This document shows positions 51,542 through 58,638 of a stretch of 58,638 nucleotides of DNA, piece by piece (position 1 is the stretch's first letter; each line of letters starts with the position of its first letter). The stretch spans positions 1-58,638 of the forward strand of contig CAMCZZ010000021.1 of NCBI GenBank assembly GCA_945888375.1, written 5' to 3'. The position numbers and the translations under genes were made by a program. The notes below the pieces were generated by a model that saw nothing but the letters and a program-made list of their open reading frames with translations, was not told the origin of the DNA and did no database searches. The DNA comes from Akkermansia muciniphila. GTDB taxonomy: Bacteria; Verrucomicrobiota; Verrucomicrobiia; Opitutales; Opitutaceae.

Positions 51542-52684
51542 ATGACCGCCCCCGCCGAGCCTGCCCTGCTGTTTTACGCCGACACCCACGCCAGTCGCGA
51601 CCTGCTGCACTTCGGTCGCTTTGAGTGCCACGACCCTTTTCTCGCCTTCGCCCACCAAGGCCGGAAGATCGCCGTGCTCAACGCATTAGAATACGGCCGC
51701 GGCCTGAAAGAAGCCTCCTTCGACGAAATCCTCCGCCTCGAGCCCTTGCTTGCAGCGGCCAGTTTCGTGCCGCCTGACACCCGCCCCGGTCCAGCCGACG
51801 TGATGGCCCTGCTGGCTGCACGCCGGGGCATGGCAGCGTTCGTAGTTTCGGAGGATTTCCCGGCCGGGCTGCTGGAGCGCCTTCGTGCTCGCGGCCTGAA
51901 AACCACCGTGGCCACTGGCCCCGTGCTCCCGGAGCGGGAGATTAAAACCGCCCGTGAAGCCGCCGCCATCCGCGCGGGCAATCGAGTGGCCGAGGCGGGT
52001 TTTTCCGCCGCCGAGGCCCTTCTGCGCCGCGCCAGAATCTCCGGCCGCCGCCTACTCGTCGGAGGCAAGCCGCTCACCAGCGAACGCGTCCGCCTCGCCA
52101 TTGAGATCGCTTGCCTCGAAGCTGGCGGACTCGCGATCGACACCATCGTGGCAGGCGGAGATCAGGCCTGCGACCCGCATTGCCGCGGCACTGGCCCACT
52201 GCGTCCGCACGAGTTGATCATCATCGACATCTTCCCGCGCCACACCGCCAGCGGCTACCATGGCGACATGACCCGAACCTACCTAAAAGGGCGCGGCACC
52301 CCCGCGCAACGCGCCCTCGTCGAAGCCGTTGCCGCCGCCCAGAAAGCCGCCCGCAGGGTGCTCAAGGGAGGGGCCATCTCCTCCGCCGTGCACGCGGAAT
52401 GCGTAAAGGTGTTTGCCAAGCGAGGCTATGAGACCCGGACGACCCCGACTGGCTCGGAAGGCTTTTTCCACGGCACCGGCCACGGTCTAGGCCTGGCGGT
52501 CCATGAGGCACCGCGAGTTTCCGCTCCGGTGCACACCGCGCTGAAGACTGGTGCCGTAGTAACTGTAGAGCCCGGCCTGTATTATCCCGGCTTGGGCGGT
52601 TGCCGCATTGAAGACGTAGCTTGGTTGACCGAAACCGGCCACCGCTTACTCTCTAAATATCCCTACAAGTGGGAAGTTGGCTGA
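51542..52684 (+). CDS. M24-family metallopeptidase (Xaa-Pro aminopeptidase-like)
   Basis: 380 residues from ATG 51,542. A short N-terminal creatinase-like domain (1-125) precedes the pita-bread catalytic domain. Dimetal ligands are visible: D229 (IIIDIFPR), D242 (YHGDMTRTY), H314 (GTGHGLGLAVHE), E343 (VEPGLY) and E357 (CRIEDVAW). The set is complete, so peptidase activity on N-terminal Xaa-Pro or similar bonds is expected in the cytoplasm. It is divergent from the DUF192 gene. The 240 bases after its stop contain no frame, then a terminator. Confidence 0.9.
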   Translation: MTAPAEPALLFYADTHASRDLLHFGRFECHDPFLAFAHQGRKIAVLNALEYGRGLKEASFDEILRLEPLLAAASFVPPDTRPGPADVMALLAARRGMAAFVVSEDFPAGLLERLRARGLKTTVATGPVLPEREIKTAREAAAIRAGNRVAEAGFSAAEALLRRARISGRRLLVGGKPLTSERVRLAIEIACLEAGGLAIDTIVAGGDQACDPHCRGTGPLRPHELIIIDIFPRHTASGYHGDMTRTYLKGRGTPAQRALVEAVAAAQKAARRVLKGGAISSAVHAECVKVFAKRGYETRTTPTGSEGFFHGTGHGLGLAVHEAPRVSAPVHTALKTGAVVTVEPGLYYPGLGGCRIEDVAWLTETGHRLLSKYPYKWEVG

Positions 52685-52924
52685 GTCTGGGCCAGTCACT
52701 TGAGCAATCCAATTGGCCCGAACCGGGATCGTTCCGTTAACCGGCTCGAGGCGAGGCGCTAAGGGCGCACCAGGATTATAAACGCGGGTCCCGCTTTAAT
52801 CGGGAGTATTGTCGCACACGTTTTCTTAGCCGTTCAGCCGGGTGGTCTCGCACCAGACTACAGGTCGGGCGATTGCATAAGCCGCCCCGCGATAATCCCG
52901 ACTTTCAGGTTTAAGAGCATAAAA

Positions 52925-52957
52925 AAGCCCCGACCTAAGGTCGGGGCTTTAGTTTTT
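52925..52957. terminator. Bidirectional rho-independent terminator
   Basis: A 12-bp perfect stem (AAGCCCCGACCT against AGGTCGGGGCTT) with a minimal loop, followed by TAGTTTTT on the plus strand and TTTTTTATG on the minus strand. It serves both the M24 peptidase transcript and nrdA, whose stop lies seven bases away. Confidence 0.9.
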
Positions 52958-55900
52958 ACTGGCAAGCTTCGCACTCGCCGCCGTTACGCATCGCTTCGAT
53001 GCTACAGGCGGTTTTTTCAGCCGCTGTATAAGTCTTCTTGGGCGGTTCTGCGCCAGGAACCGGTGCTGCGGTGGCACCACCTGCGATACCACGAACCTCC
53101 TTTTTATTATTGACGCTGGCCTTTTCGATACCGGAGGCACCGAGGCAGCGAAGATAATAGGTGGTCTTCAAACCGGCGCGCCAAGCATGACGATACATGT
53201 GGCTCATCGTCTTCATATCAGCGGTCGGCAGCCAAAGGTTGACCGACTGGGACTGGTCGATCCACTTCTGGCGACGGGCAGCCGCGTCCACGACCCACTT
53301 GTGATCAATGGCAAAGGCAGTAAGATATCGGACCTTAAGCTCTTCGGGGACCCGGTCTATGTCCTTCAGCTCACCGTCGAAATACTTGAGATCATCAATC
53401 ATCTGCTGATCCCAGAGGCCACGGTTCTTTAAATCTTTCACAAGGAATGGATTGAGAACCGTGAATTCTCCAGAGAGATTTGATTTCACATATAAATTTT
53501 TATACAGAGGCTCGATACAAGCGCTGGTTGCAGTTATGTTTGAAATGGTCGCGGTGGGGGCGATAGCGAGGACATTGCTATTACGCATACCCTGACGGGC
53601 GATTTTACCGCGCACAGAAGTCCAGTCCATTTTGCCGCCGCGAGCAACCTCGATGGGAGCGCCGCGCTCCTGCTCATGGATATCAATAGTATCTTGAGGA
53701 AGGAGGCCTCGCGACCACTTGGAACCTTGGTAGGAGGAGTAAGTGCCGCGTTCACCGGCCAGATCGGAGGAGGCCTCATAGGCATAATAGGCTATGGCCT
53801 CCATGGCCTCGTCATTAAATTCAACAGCGCCCTGGGAGGCGAAGGGAATCCCCTTCATATATAAAGCATGGGCAAGCCCCATTACCCCCAGGCCGATGGG
53901 GCGATGGCGTAAGTTGGAACGTTTAGCCGCCTCAGTGGGGTAGAAATTGATGTCAATTACGTTATCGAGAGCTCGGACTGCAACGCTGATGGTGTCACGT
54001 AGTTTATCGTGGTCGAGCGAGCCATCGGGCTTTAAATGCGTTTCGAGGATAACGGAGCCAAGATTACAAACGGCCGTCTCGTCATTCGAGGTATTGAGGG
54101 TGATCTCGGTGCAGAGATTACTGCTGTGAATGACACCGCAGTGATCTTGAGGGGAGCGAAGATTGCAGGCGTCCTTGAAGGTGATCCAAGGATGGCCGGT
54201 CTCAAATAACATGGACAGCATCTTTTTCCACAACTCCAAGGCTTCAATTCGTTGCCCGTAAATCTTGCCCTGTTCGGCTAGTTGCTCGTAGCGCACATAA
54301 GCGTCCTCGAACTTTTTCCCGTAAAGTTCGTGAAGATCGGCGACTTCGTTAGCGCGAAAGAGTGTCCAGTGCTGGCGGTTTTCCATACGTTTCATGAACA
54401 AATCGGGAATCCAATTTGCCGTGTTCATGTCATGGGTGCGCCGGCGGTCGTCGCCAGTGTTTTTACGAAGCTCGAGGAACTCAAAAATATCGTTGTGCCA
54501 GGACTCGAGGTAGGCACAGCCAGAGCCTTTTCGTTTACCGCCCTGATTAACCGCAACAAGTTGATCGTTGTGCAGTTTAAGGAAGGGGATCACGCCTTGG
54601 GATTCGCCATTGGTGCCGCCAATGTAGGCGCCGGTGCCGCGCACAGCAGTCCAGGATCCGCCCAAGCCGCCGGCCCACTTGGAAAGTTGGGCATTTTCGG
54701 CAATGCCTCGATACATGATGCCCTCAAGACTGTCATCGACGTAATATAAATAGCAGGACGATAACTGGGAGTGCAAGGTGCCGGAATTAAAGAGGGTCGG
54801 AGTGCTACTGCAGAAACGACGGCTCTTGTATAAACGGTAAAGGGCGACAGCGCGGTTTACGCGTTCGTTCTTTTCATCAAGGAAGAGCCCCATTGCCACA
54901 CGCATCCAAAAGAATTGGGGGGTTTCGAGCCGGCGTGCGGGCTTGACGGTCTTGTCGATGATCAAATAACGATCATACAGAGTCTGAACCCCAAGGAAAT
55001 CAAATTCAAGGTCCGAGGTGGGATCGAGCTCAGCGGCGAGGGCGTCGAGATTATATTCGGCAAGTCGAGGAGTATAGCGCTTAATTGCGATACCGTGAGC
55101 AATAGTCTTTTTGAAGGCCTCAATATGGAAAGACTTAAGCTTGGTGATTCCATCGCGAACAATATCCCAGCCTAAAACTTCTTCGTAAATGTAGGAGAGC
55201 TGGATACGGCCAGCGAATTTGGCAAAATCAGCATCTTTCTCAATCAGTGTCTTGGAATTGAGTATGATAGTCTGATCGAGATCTTTTTGGGTAATTTGAT
55301 CAAAAATTGAGCGGGTAAGCTCCGTCTCAATTTGCTCGGTAGTCAAACAGAGCTCTAGACCAATGGAGGCAAACTCTATACGCAGACGGAGATCTTCGCG
55401 ATCCCAAAGCGTGGTGGTGCCGTCAGCCTTTTTGACTACAATCATAGTGGGCTGTGAAGCAGGAGGCGTTTTACTATCTGCCATATCGTCGGCGATGCGG
55501 GCCTCGTTACGGGCCGAACGATAAAGGATATAGGCTTCAGCCACTTTGTAGTGACCAGCTTTCATAAGTTCCTCCTGAACGATATCCTGGACTTCCTCAA
55601 TATGGACGAAGGCTTGCTTGGAGGACAGGACCCGAGTTGAAACGGCATCTGTGATGGATGCGGCAGGCCGACTATCGCGTTGCAAGGACAGAAAGGCTTT
55701 TGCTACCGCGAGTTCAATTTTTTGAGGAATATAAGGAACCACTTGTTTATTTCGGCGGATAACCCGGATTGTGGTAACTGAGGCCGAAACACTGAGTTTG
55801 CGACCCCGGTTTAAGAGCAGGGTTTTGGCTACATCATAGGCCTTGGCTTCGACCAGTATGCGCTCTAGTGTTTGATAAAGATCATTCAGCGAAAGCTTTA

Positions 55901-56222
55901 AAGGAGACGTGCGCTGAGACTCGACCAAGAGGGTGGCGGCGACCTCCTTTAAAATGCGCCCTACAAAAGCGCGTGATTCCGAAGTGTAGACGTTGCCATC
56001 TTCGCCACGGGCCAAATGCACATTGACGAGAGCCTGGCCCAAGGTTTCGGCGATTTCTCCAAGATCAAAGCGGGCTTCTCCATGGGGGGCGAGGAGAAGG
56101 ATTTCAGGCAGAAGCGGGGTATCGGCGAGAATGCAATCACGCCAAGCATAGGCGGGCTTCTGGTCGCGGGGAGTCTGAGTTGCTTTTTTAAGAGCGAGAT
56201 CGTGCTGAAGGACGGGATTCAC
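52956..56222 (-). CDS. nrdA: Ribonucleotide reductase class I, alpha subunit, with N-terminal ATP-cone array
   Basis: 1,088 residues, long for NrdA. The N-terminus has a canonical ATP-cone (about 148-240, TTIRVIRRNKQVVPYIPQKIELAV), a second (about 259-350, IVVKKADGTTTLWDREDLRLRIEFA) and, before them, a divergent cone-like stretch (about 50-140). The catalytic barrel has C490 (SSCYLYY), N702-C704-E706 (SNLCTE) and C719 (AVCNLGS), the redox pair and radical Cys, and Y1022/Y1023 for radical transfer. C-terminal shuttle cysteines C1084 and C1087 (CEAC) accept electrons from thioredoxin-like partners. It reduces ribonucleoside diphosphates to deoxy forms. It lies 175 bases downstream of nrdB. Confidence 0.96.
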   Translation of the reverse strand: MNPVLQHDLALKKATQTPRDQKPAYAWRDCILADTPLLPEILLLAPHGEARFDLGEIAETLGQALVNVHLARGEDGNVYTSESRAFVGRILKEVAATLLVESQRTSPLKLSLNDLYQTLERILVEAKAYDVAKTLLLNRGRKLSVSASVTTIRVIRRNKQVVPYIPQKIELAVAKAFLSLQRDSRPAASITDAVSTRVLSSKQAFVHIEEVQDIVQEELMKAGHYKVAEAYILYRSARNEARIADDMADSKTPPASQPTMIVVKKADGTTTLWDREDLRLRIEFASIGLELCLTTEQIETELTRSIFDQITQKDLDQTIILNSKTLIEKDADFAKFAGRIQLSYIYEEVLGWDIVRDGITKLKSFHIEAFKKTIAHGIAIKRYTPRLAEYNLDALAAELDPTSDLEFDFLGVQTLYDRYLIIDKTVKPARRLETPQFFWMRVAMGLFLDEKNERVNRAVALYRLYKSRRFCSSTPTLFNSGTLHSQLSSCYLYYVDDSLEGIMYRGIAENAQLSKWAGGLGGSWTAVRGTGAYIGGTNGESQGVIPFLKLHNDQLVAVNQGGKRKGSGCAYLESWHNDIFEFLELRKNTGDDRRRTHDMNTANWIPDLFMKRMENRQHWTLFRANEVADLHELYGKKFEDAYVRYEQLAEQGKIYGQRIEALELWKKMLSMLFETGHPWITFKDACNLRSPQDHCGVIHSSNLCTEITLNTSNDETAVCNLGSVILETHLKPDGSLDHDKLRDTISVAVRALDNVIDINFYPTEAAKRSNLRHRPIGLGVMGLAHALYMKGIPFASQGAVEFNDEAMEAIAYYAYEASSDLAGERGTYSSYQGSKWSRGLLPQDTIDIHEQERGAPIEVARGGKMDWTSVRGKIARQGMRNSNVLAIAPTATISNITATSACIEPLYKNLYVKSNLSGEFTVLNPFLVKDLKNRGLWDQQMIDDLKYFDGELKDIDRVPEELKVRYLTAFAIDHKWVVDAAARRQKWIDQSQSVNLWLPTADMKTMSHMYRHAWRAGLKTTYYLRCLGASGIEKASVNNKKEVRGIAGGATAAPVPGAEPPKKTYTAAEKTACSIEAMRNGGECEACQ

Positions 56223-56291
56223 GGGCGGAAAGGGAGGGAGCTATAAAGATTGGACAAATGAGATCCAGACGAGTGGAATTTTTAAATGAAA

Positions 56292-56315
56292 GCGGCCCAG
56301 TCGAAACAGGGCCGC
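56292..56315 (-). other. Intercistronic hairpin between nrdB and nrdA
   Basis: GCGGCCC and GGGCCGC form a perfect 7-bp stem with a 10-base loop in the 175-base gap, followed on the minus strand by TTTCATTTAAAAATT. It could reduce or process read-through from nrdB into nrdA, as an attenuator or weak terminator. Confidence 0.45.
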
Positions 56316-56397
56316 GCAAGTGGCAGGATGCAGCAGAGACTGCAGCCGGACGATACGGGGTAAGGGGTGGGGTAGGTATATAATATAAAACAGAAAA

Positions 56398-57486
56398 TCA
56401 GAGGTCGTCATCTTTTACACCGTCATTTAGTGCGGAAGATTTTTGATATTCAGTCACACGACCCTCGAAGAAATTTTGCTCCTTTTTAATGTCCATCATC
56501 TCAGCCAGCCAAGGAAGCGGATTTTTAATGCCAGGGGAAAGGGGTTCGAGGCCGCAACCTTCAAGGCGACGGTCTGCAATATAATCAATATAGTTAACAA
56601 ACTCCTCCACTGCTAGGCCAACCGCGTTGACTGGCAGACAGTCACGGATGAATTCCTTTTCCAAGGTAACCGCCTCACGCATAGTCTCTCGTAACTCATC
56701 CTTAAATTCGGGAGTCCAAATTTCGTGGTTTTCCTCCACGAGGTCCATAAACAAATTGCGGAACACTTCAATGTGGTTACTCTCGTCGCGAAGGGTATAG
56801 CGGAACATTTCGCCAATGCCGCGGAATTTATTTTGGCGATAGAGCGAAAGAACCATGCCGAAGAGTCCGTAGAATTGCGTTCCTTCCATACACTGACCGA
56901 ATACAAATATATTCTTTGCCAGTAGTTTTTTATTTTCGGGGAGGGTCAAATCGAGATCCCGGCGTAAGTCACGCGAGACTTTGGTCACGAAGGAATTTTT
57001 CCGGACGATGGTCGGGACATCCTCGAACATCGCCTCGCACTCATGAGGGTTAATACCCAATGAGCTAATCATGTAGAGTAGCGAATCTGCGTGAATGTTT
57101 TCTTCGTGGGCGTGACGACCTAGGACAAGTTTCAACTCGGGTGCGGTTACAAGCTCACGGACAACATGTTGAATGTTATCACCAACAATGCCCTCGGCGG
57201 CCGAAAAGTAGCCAATACCCATGCGAATGATCCATCGTTCGGCATCGGATACGAGTGTGGTGTCGCGCCACTGCTCGATATCCTTGCCCATGGGGATGTC
57301 CTCGGGCTCCCAGTGGTTGGCTTTCATCTTACGATAAAGGTCATAAGCCCACGTATACTTAAGAGGTAACAGGTTAAAACACATGGTCTGATGACCATTG
57401 ATGACCTTTTTGCCATTAAAGGCGGCCTCGGCTTTATTTTGATCGAGGGTGAAGGTCTTGGCGCCTACGGTGAAGGATTTTTGCAT
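56398..57486 (-). CDS. nrdB: Ribonucleotide reductase class I, beta subunit, subclass Ic-like (no radical Tyr)
   Basis: 362 residues with the ferritin-like fold. Metal ligands by alignment: E98 (SAAEGIVGDNI), E129 and H132 (EENIH), E201 (QCMEGTQF), E235 and H238 (RDESNH). Their spacings match chlamydial NrdB. The position of E. coli Tyr122 (four after the first His) is L136 in HADSLLYMI, and the first ligand is Glu rather than Asp. Both are marks of subclass Ic, which uses a Mn(IV)/Fe(III) centre in place of a tyrosyl radical. Y138 matches the chlamydial Tyr two residues on. It generates the oxidant for NrdA. Confidence 0.94.
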   Translation of the reverse strand: MQKSFTVGAKTFTLDQNKAEAAFNGKKVINGHQTMCFNLLPLKYTWAYDLYRKMKANHWEPEDIPMGKDIEQWRDTTLVSDAERWIIRMGIGYFSAAEGIVGDNIQHVVRELVTAPELKLVLGRHAHEENIHADSLLYMISSLGINPHECEAMFEDVPTIVRKNSFVTKVSRDLRRDLDLTLPENKKLLAKNIFVFGQCMEGTQFYGLFGMVLSLYRQNKFRGIGEMFRYTLRDESNHIEVFRNLFMDLVEENHEIWTPEFKDELRETMREAVTLEKEFIRDCLPVNAVGLAVEEFVNYIDYIADRRLEGCGLEPLSPGIKNPLPWLAEMMDIKKEQNFFEGRVTEYQKSSALNDGVKDDDL

Positions 57487-57878
57487 TTTTACTAAATTTT
57501 ATAAAATAGACTGATTGGAGGAGATTTTTTGGGGTAAATCTTAAGCGTATTTTGTTAAAACAGCACAGGTTTGGTCACAAAGCGGTTAACTTGAGGAAAC
57601 GAAATGAAGAAAACAAAAATGCTTAGGCAATGACTAGTTATCGCAAGTTACCGACAAGTCATTCACCACTAGGGGTTGTGGCGGACGGCAAATTGAGCTA
57701 CAACCCATGGGCATCAAGAGACCTTCGTCAAATCATTTTGGGAAATCTCACCTAAAAAAATATTCTTAAAGCTTGCCTTAAAATCGCAATAATCGACCTC
57801 CCTTTATTTGATTTTTTCGAATTCCCTAAGAATCATTAACTTCGCCTCATAATAGGTTTCGTGTTGGTTAATTAAAGT
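57487..57878. promoter_or_regulatory. 392-base leader/intergenic region upstream of nrdB
   Basis: AT-rich, no coding frame. It must hold the nrdB promoter. An inverted repeat GGGTTGT (57,673-57,679) / ACAACCC (57,700-57,706) with a 20-base spacer would form a stem in the transcript. CCACTAGGGGTTGTGG near 57,667 is a partial palindrome that might be a regulator site, but it is not a clear NrdR box. Confidence 0.4.
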
Positions 57879-58108
57879 GAGGTGCCGCCCGTCCGTGTGA
57901 CAGGTTGAACGGTGTTTCTTGTCCGGGTTTGGGTTCTTTGGCGGGAAGTGATGAAGGAGTGCAGCGGAGCGAGTTTGGCTCGCATCCCGCCTGCCCGGTC
58001 CGACGCTAGGTGGCCTTTTTAGTTTTATGATGATCGTGGTAGATTTCGTTTGGGGGTAGCGTTGCCGTAGGCGGAGTGCGGACGGGTGTCGTTGTAGAAG
58101 AGGGGGTT
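57879..58108 (-). pseudogene. IS3-family orfB 3' fragment with element end
   Basis: On the minus strand a fragment reads LFYNDTRPHSAYGNATP and, after a one-base shift, NEIYHDHHKTKKAT before a stop. This is the C-terminal end of an IS3 OrfB. Downstream, 57,879-57,995 matches (inverted, roughly 80-85% by eye) 41,227-41,345 of the other remnant, including the terminal GAGGTGCCGCCCGTCCGTGT segment. The 5' part of the element is missing. Confidence 0.72.
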
Positions 58109-58151
58109 AGATCCAAATTACTTTAGAGCGTCCGCATTTAATTCTTAGCGC

Positions 58152-58638
58152 TTTAACCTAAATTCCGCAGTTGAGGTGAGCTTTCGGTGAGTGGAGGGGT
58201 GGAATCGGGTGGTTTTATGTCGGGACGGGAAAGGCGGTTTTCAACTGAGGCGGAGTTGTTCGTATCCAGTGGTGAAAGCGCAGGTAGCCGTCGCGCAATT
58301 GCTCGGCCCAACCGCCGCGGAAGGAGACACAACGAGCTCGTGTTTTTGTCCCATAGCTCGCCGCTTTTTTCCGAGGGCACTAGGCCCTGGAACTGGCGGG
58401 AAAACACCACGCGGCGCTCCTGTTGCCAGCGATGCAGGGCGAGGCGACCTTCGGCCACTTGCCAGACCCCGAGCACGTTGGGCCCCTGCCACGCTTCGGC
58501 GGGCACCCGGTGCAGGGCGGCGCGGACTCCCGAGCTGAACTTGAGTTTGAACAGGAACTTCGGACGCGAAGCACCTTGCTCGTGCCAACTCATGGCCGCG
58601 TCGTGGCCCAGGCCGAGGTCGCCGCGATTGAGCTAGAA
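58152..58638 (-). pseudogene. IS1380-family transposase fragment at window edge
   Basis: The minus strand reads LNRGDLGLGHDAAMSWHEQG and then PKFLFKLKFSSGVRAAL, followed by a Trp/Arg-rich block LHRWQQERRVVFSR, the C-terminal half of IS1380 transposases. An in-frame TAG stands near the window edge, just before LNRGD, so the copy is probably broken. TTAACCTAAATTCCGCAG near 58,152 could be the element end, since some IS1380 relatives favour TTAA-like targets. The N-terminal part, if any, lies outside the window. Confidence 0.65.

Noticed and set aside
1-58638. tRNA, rRNA or CRISPR array
   Set aside because: No cloverleaf-like segment ending in CCA, no rRNA-like stretch and no regularly spaced repeats were seen in the intergenic regions.

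Overview
The window looks like a chromosomal stretch from a GC-rich, carbohydrate-degrading bacterium of the Verrucomicrobia, most likely an Opitutaceae-type organism. That is an inference from the mix of features: many secreted glycoside hydrolases, a PEP-CTERM/autotransporter-type beta-strand repeat protein, a type II pseudopilin, a chlamydia-like class Ic ribonucleotide reductase (Chlamydiae and Verrucomicrobia both belong to the PVC superphylum), and a large protein resembling PPi-type PEP carboxykinase. No rRNA, tRNA or CRISPR array was found.

Region 1 (1-15,963, minus strand) is one tightly packed operon of at least twelve genes. Reading 5' to 3' it encodes a fucose-isomerase-like sugar isomerase, a split transketolase (two subunits), an FGGY kinase, a secreted GH127-type hydrolase, an MFS sugar porter, a cytoplasmic GH78 rhamnosidase, an enolase-superfamily acid-sugar dehydratase, a RuBisCO-like protein, a DUF1537 acid-sugar kinase, an Asp/Glu-racemase-fold enzyme and a BASS-type symporter that runs off the window. 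Isomerase + kinase + split transketolase parallels the known apiose route. DUF1537 kinase + RuBisCO-like protein parallels the known apionate route. A rhamnosidase and a GH127 enzyme add a plant-pectin flavour. I therefore propose a catabolic operon for branched or unusual pectic sugars. Upstream lie a direct-repeat operator candidate, a secreted PEP-CTERM beta-repeat protein and a MelR-like AraC regulator.

Region 2 (19.7-32.4 kb) holds a RibBA whose GTP cyclohydrolase half has lost its zinc and catalytic motifs, two translationally coupled secreted GH2 enzymes (one with a malectin-like domain), divergently transcribed TrmH-type and RlmD/RumA-type RNA methyltransferases, a pseudopilin, and a secreted beta-helix protein resembling GH141.

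Region 3 (32.6-40.6 kb, plus strand) is a five-gene glycoside operon: Gfo/Idh/MocA oxidoreductase, GPH symporter, exported TIM-barrel isomerase, GH2 and GH42. Its last two genes are visibly AT-richer than the surroundings. It ends at a graveyard of IS3-type and IS1380-type transposase remnants (40.8-41.9 kb). The same pair of remnants recurs at the right edge of the window (57.9-58.6 kb), where the IS3 piece is inverted.

Region 4 (42-57.5 kb) is mostly housekeeping: transglutaminase-like protein, ribH-nusB, ftsY, a GT4 glycosyltransferase, another TIM-barrel isomerase, the large putative PPi-PEPCK with a DUF192 protein and a previously uncalled 44-residue membrane peptide upstream, an M24 peptidase, and nrdB-nrdA. 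NrdB has Leu where class Ia enzymes have the radical Tyr, and metal ligands matching the chlamydial Mn/Fe subclass.
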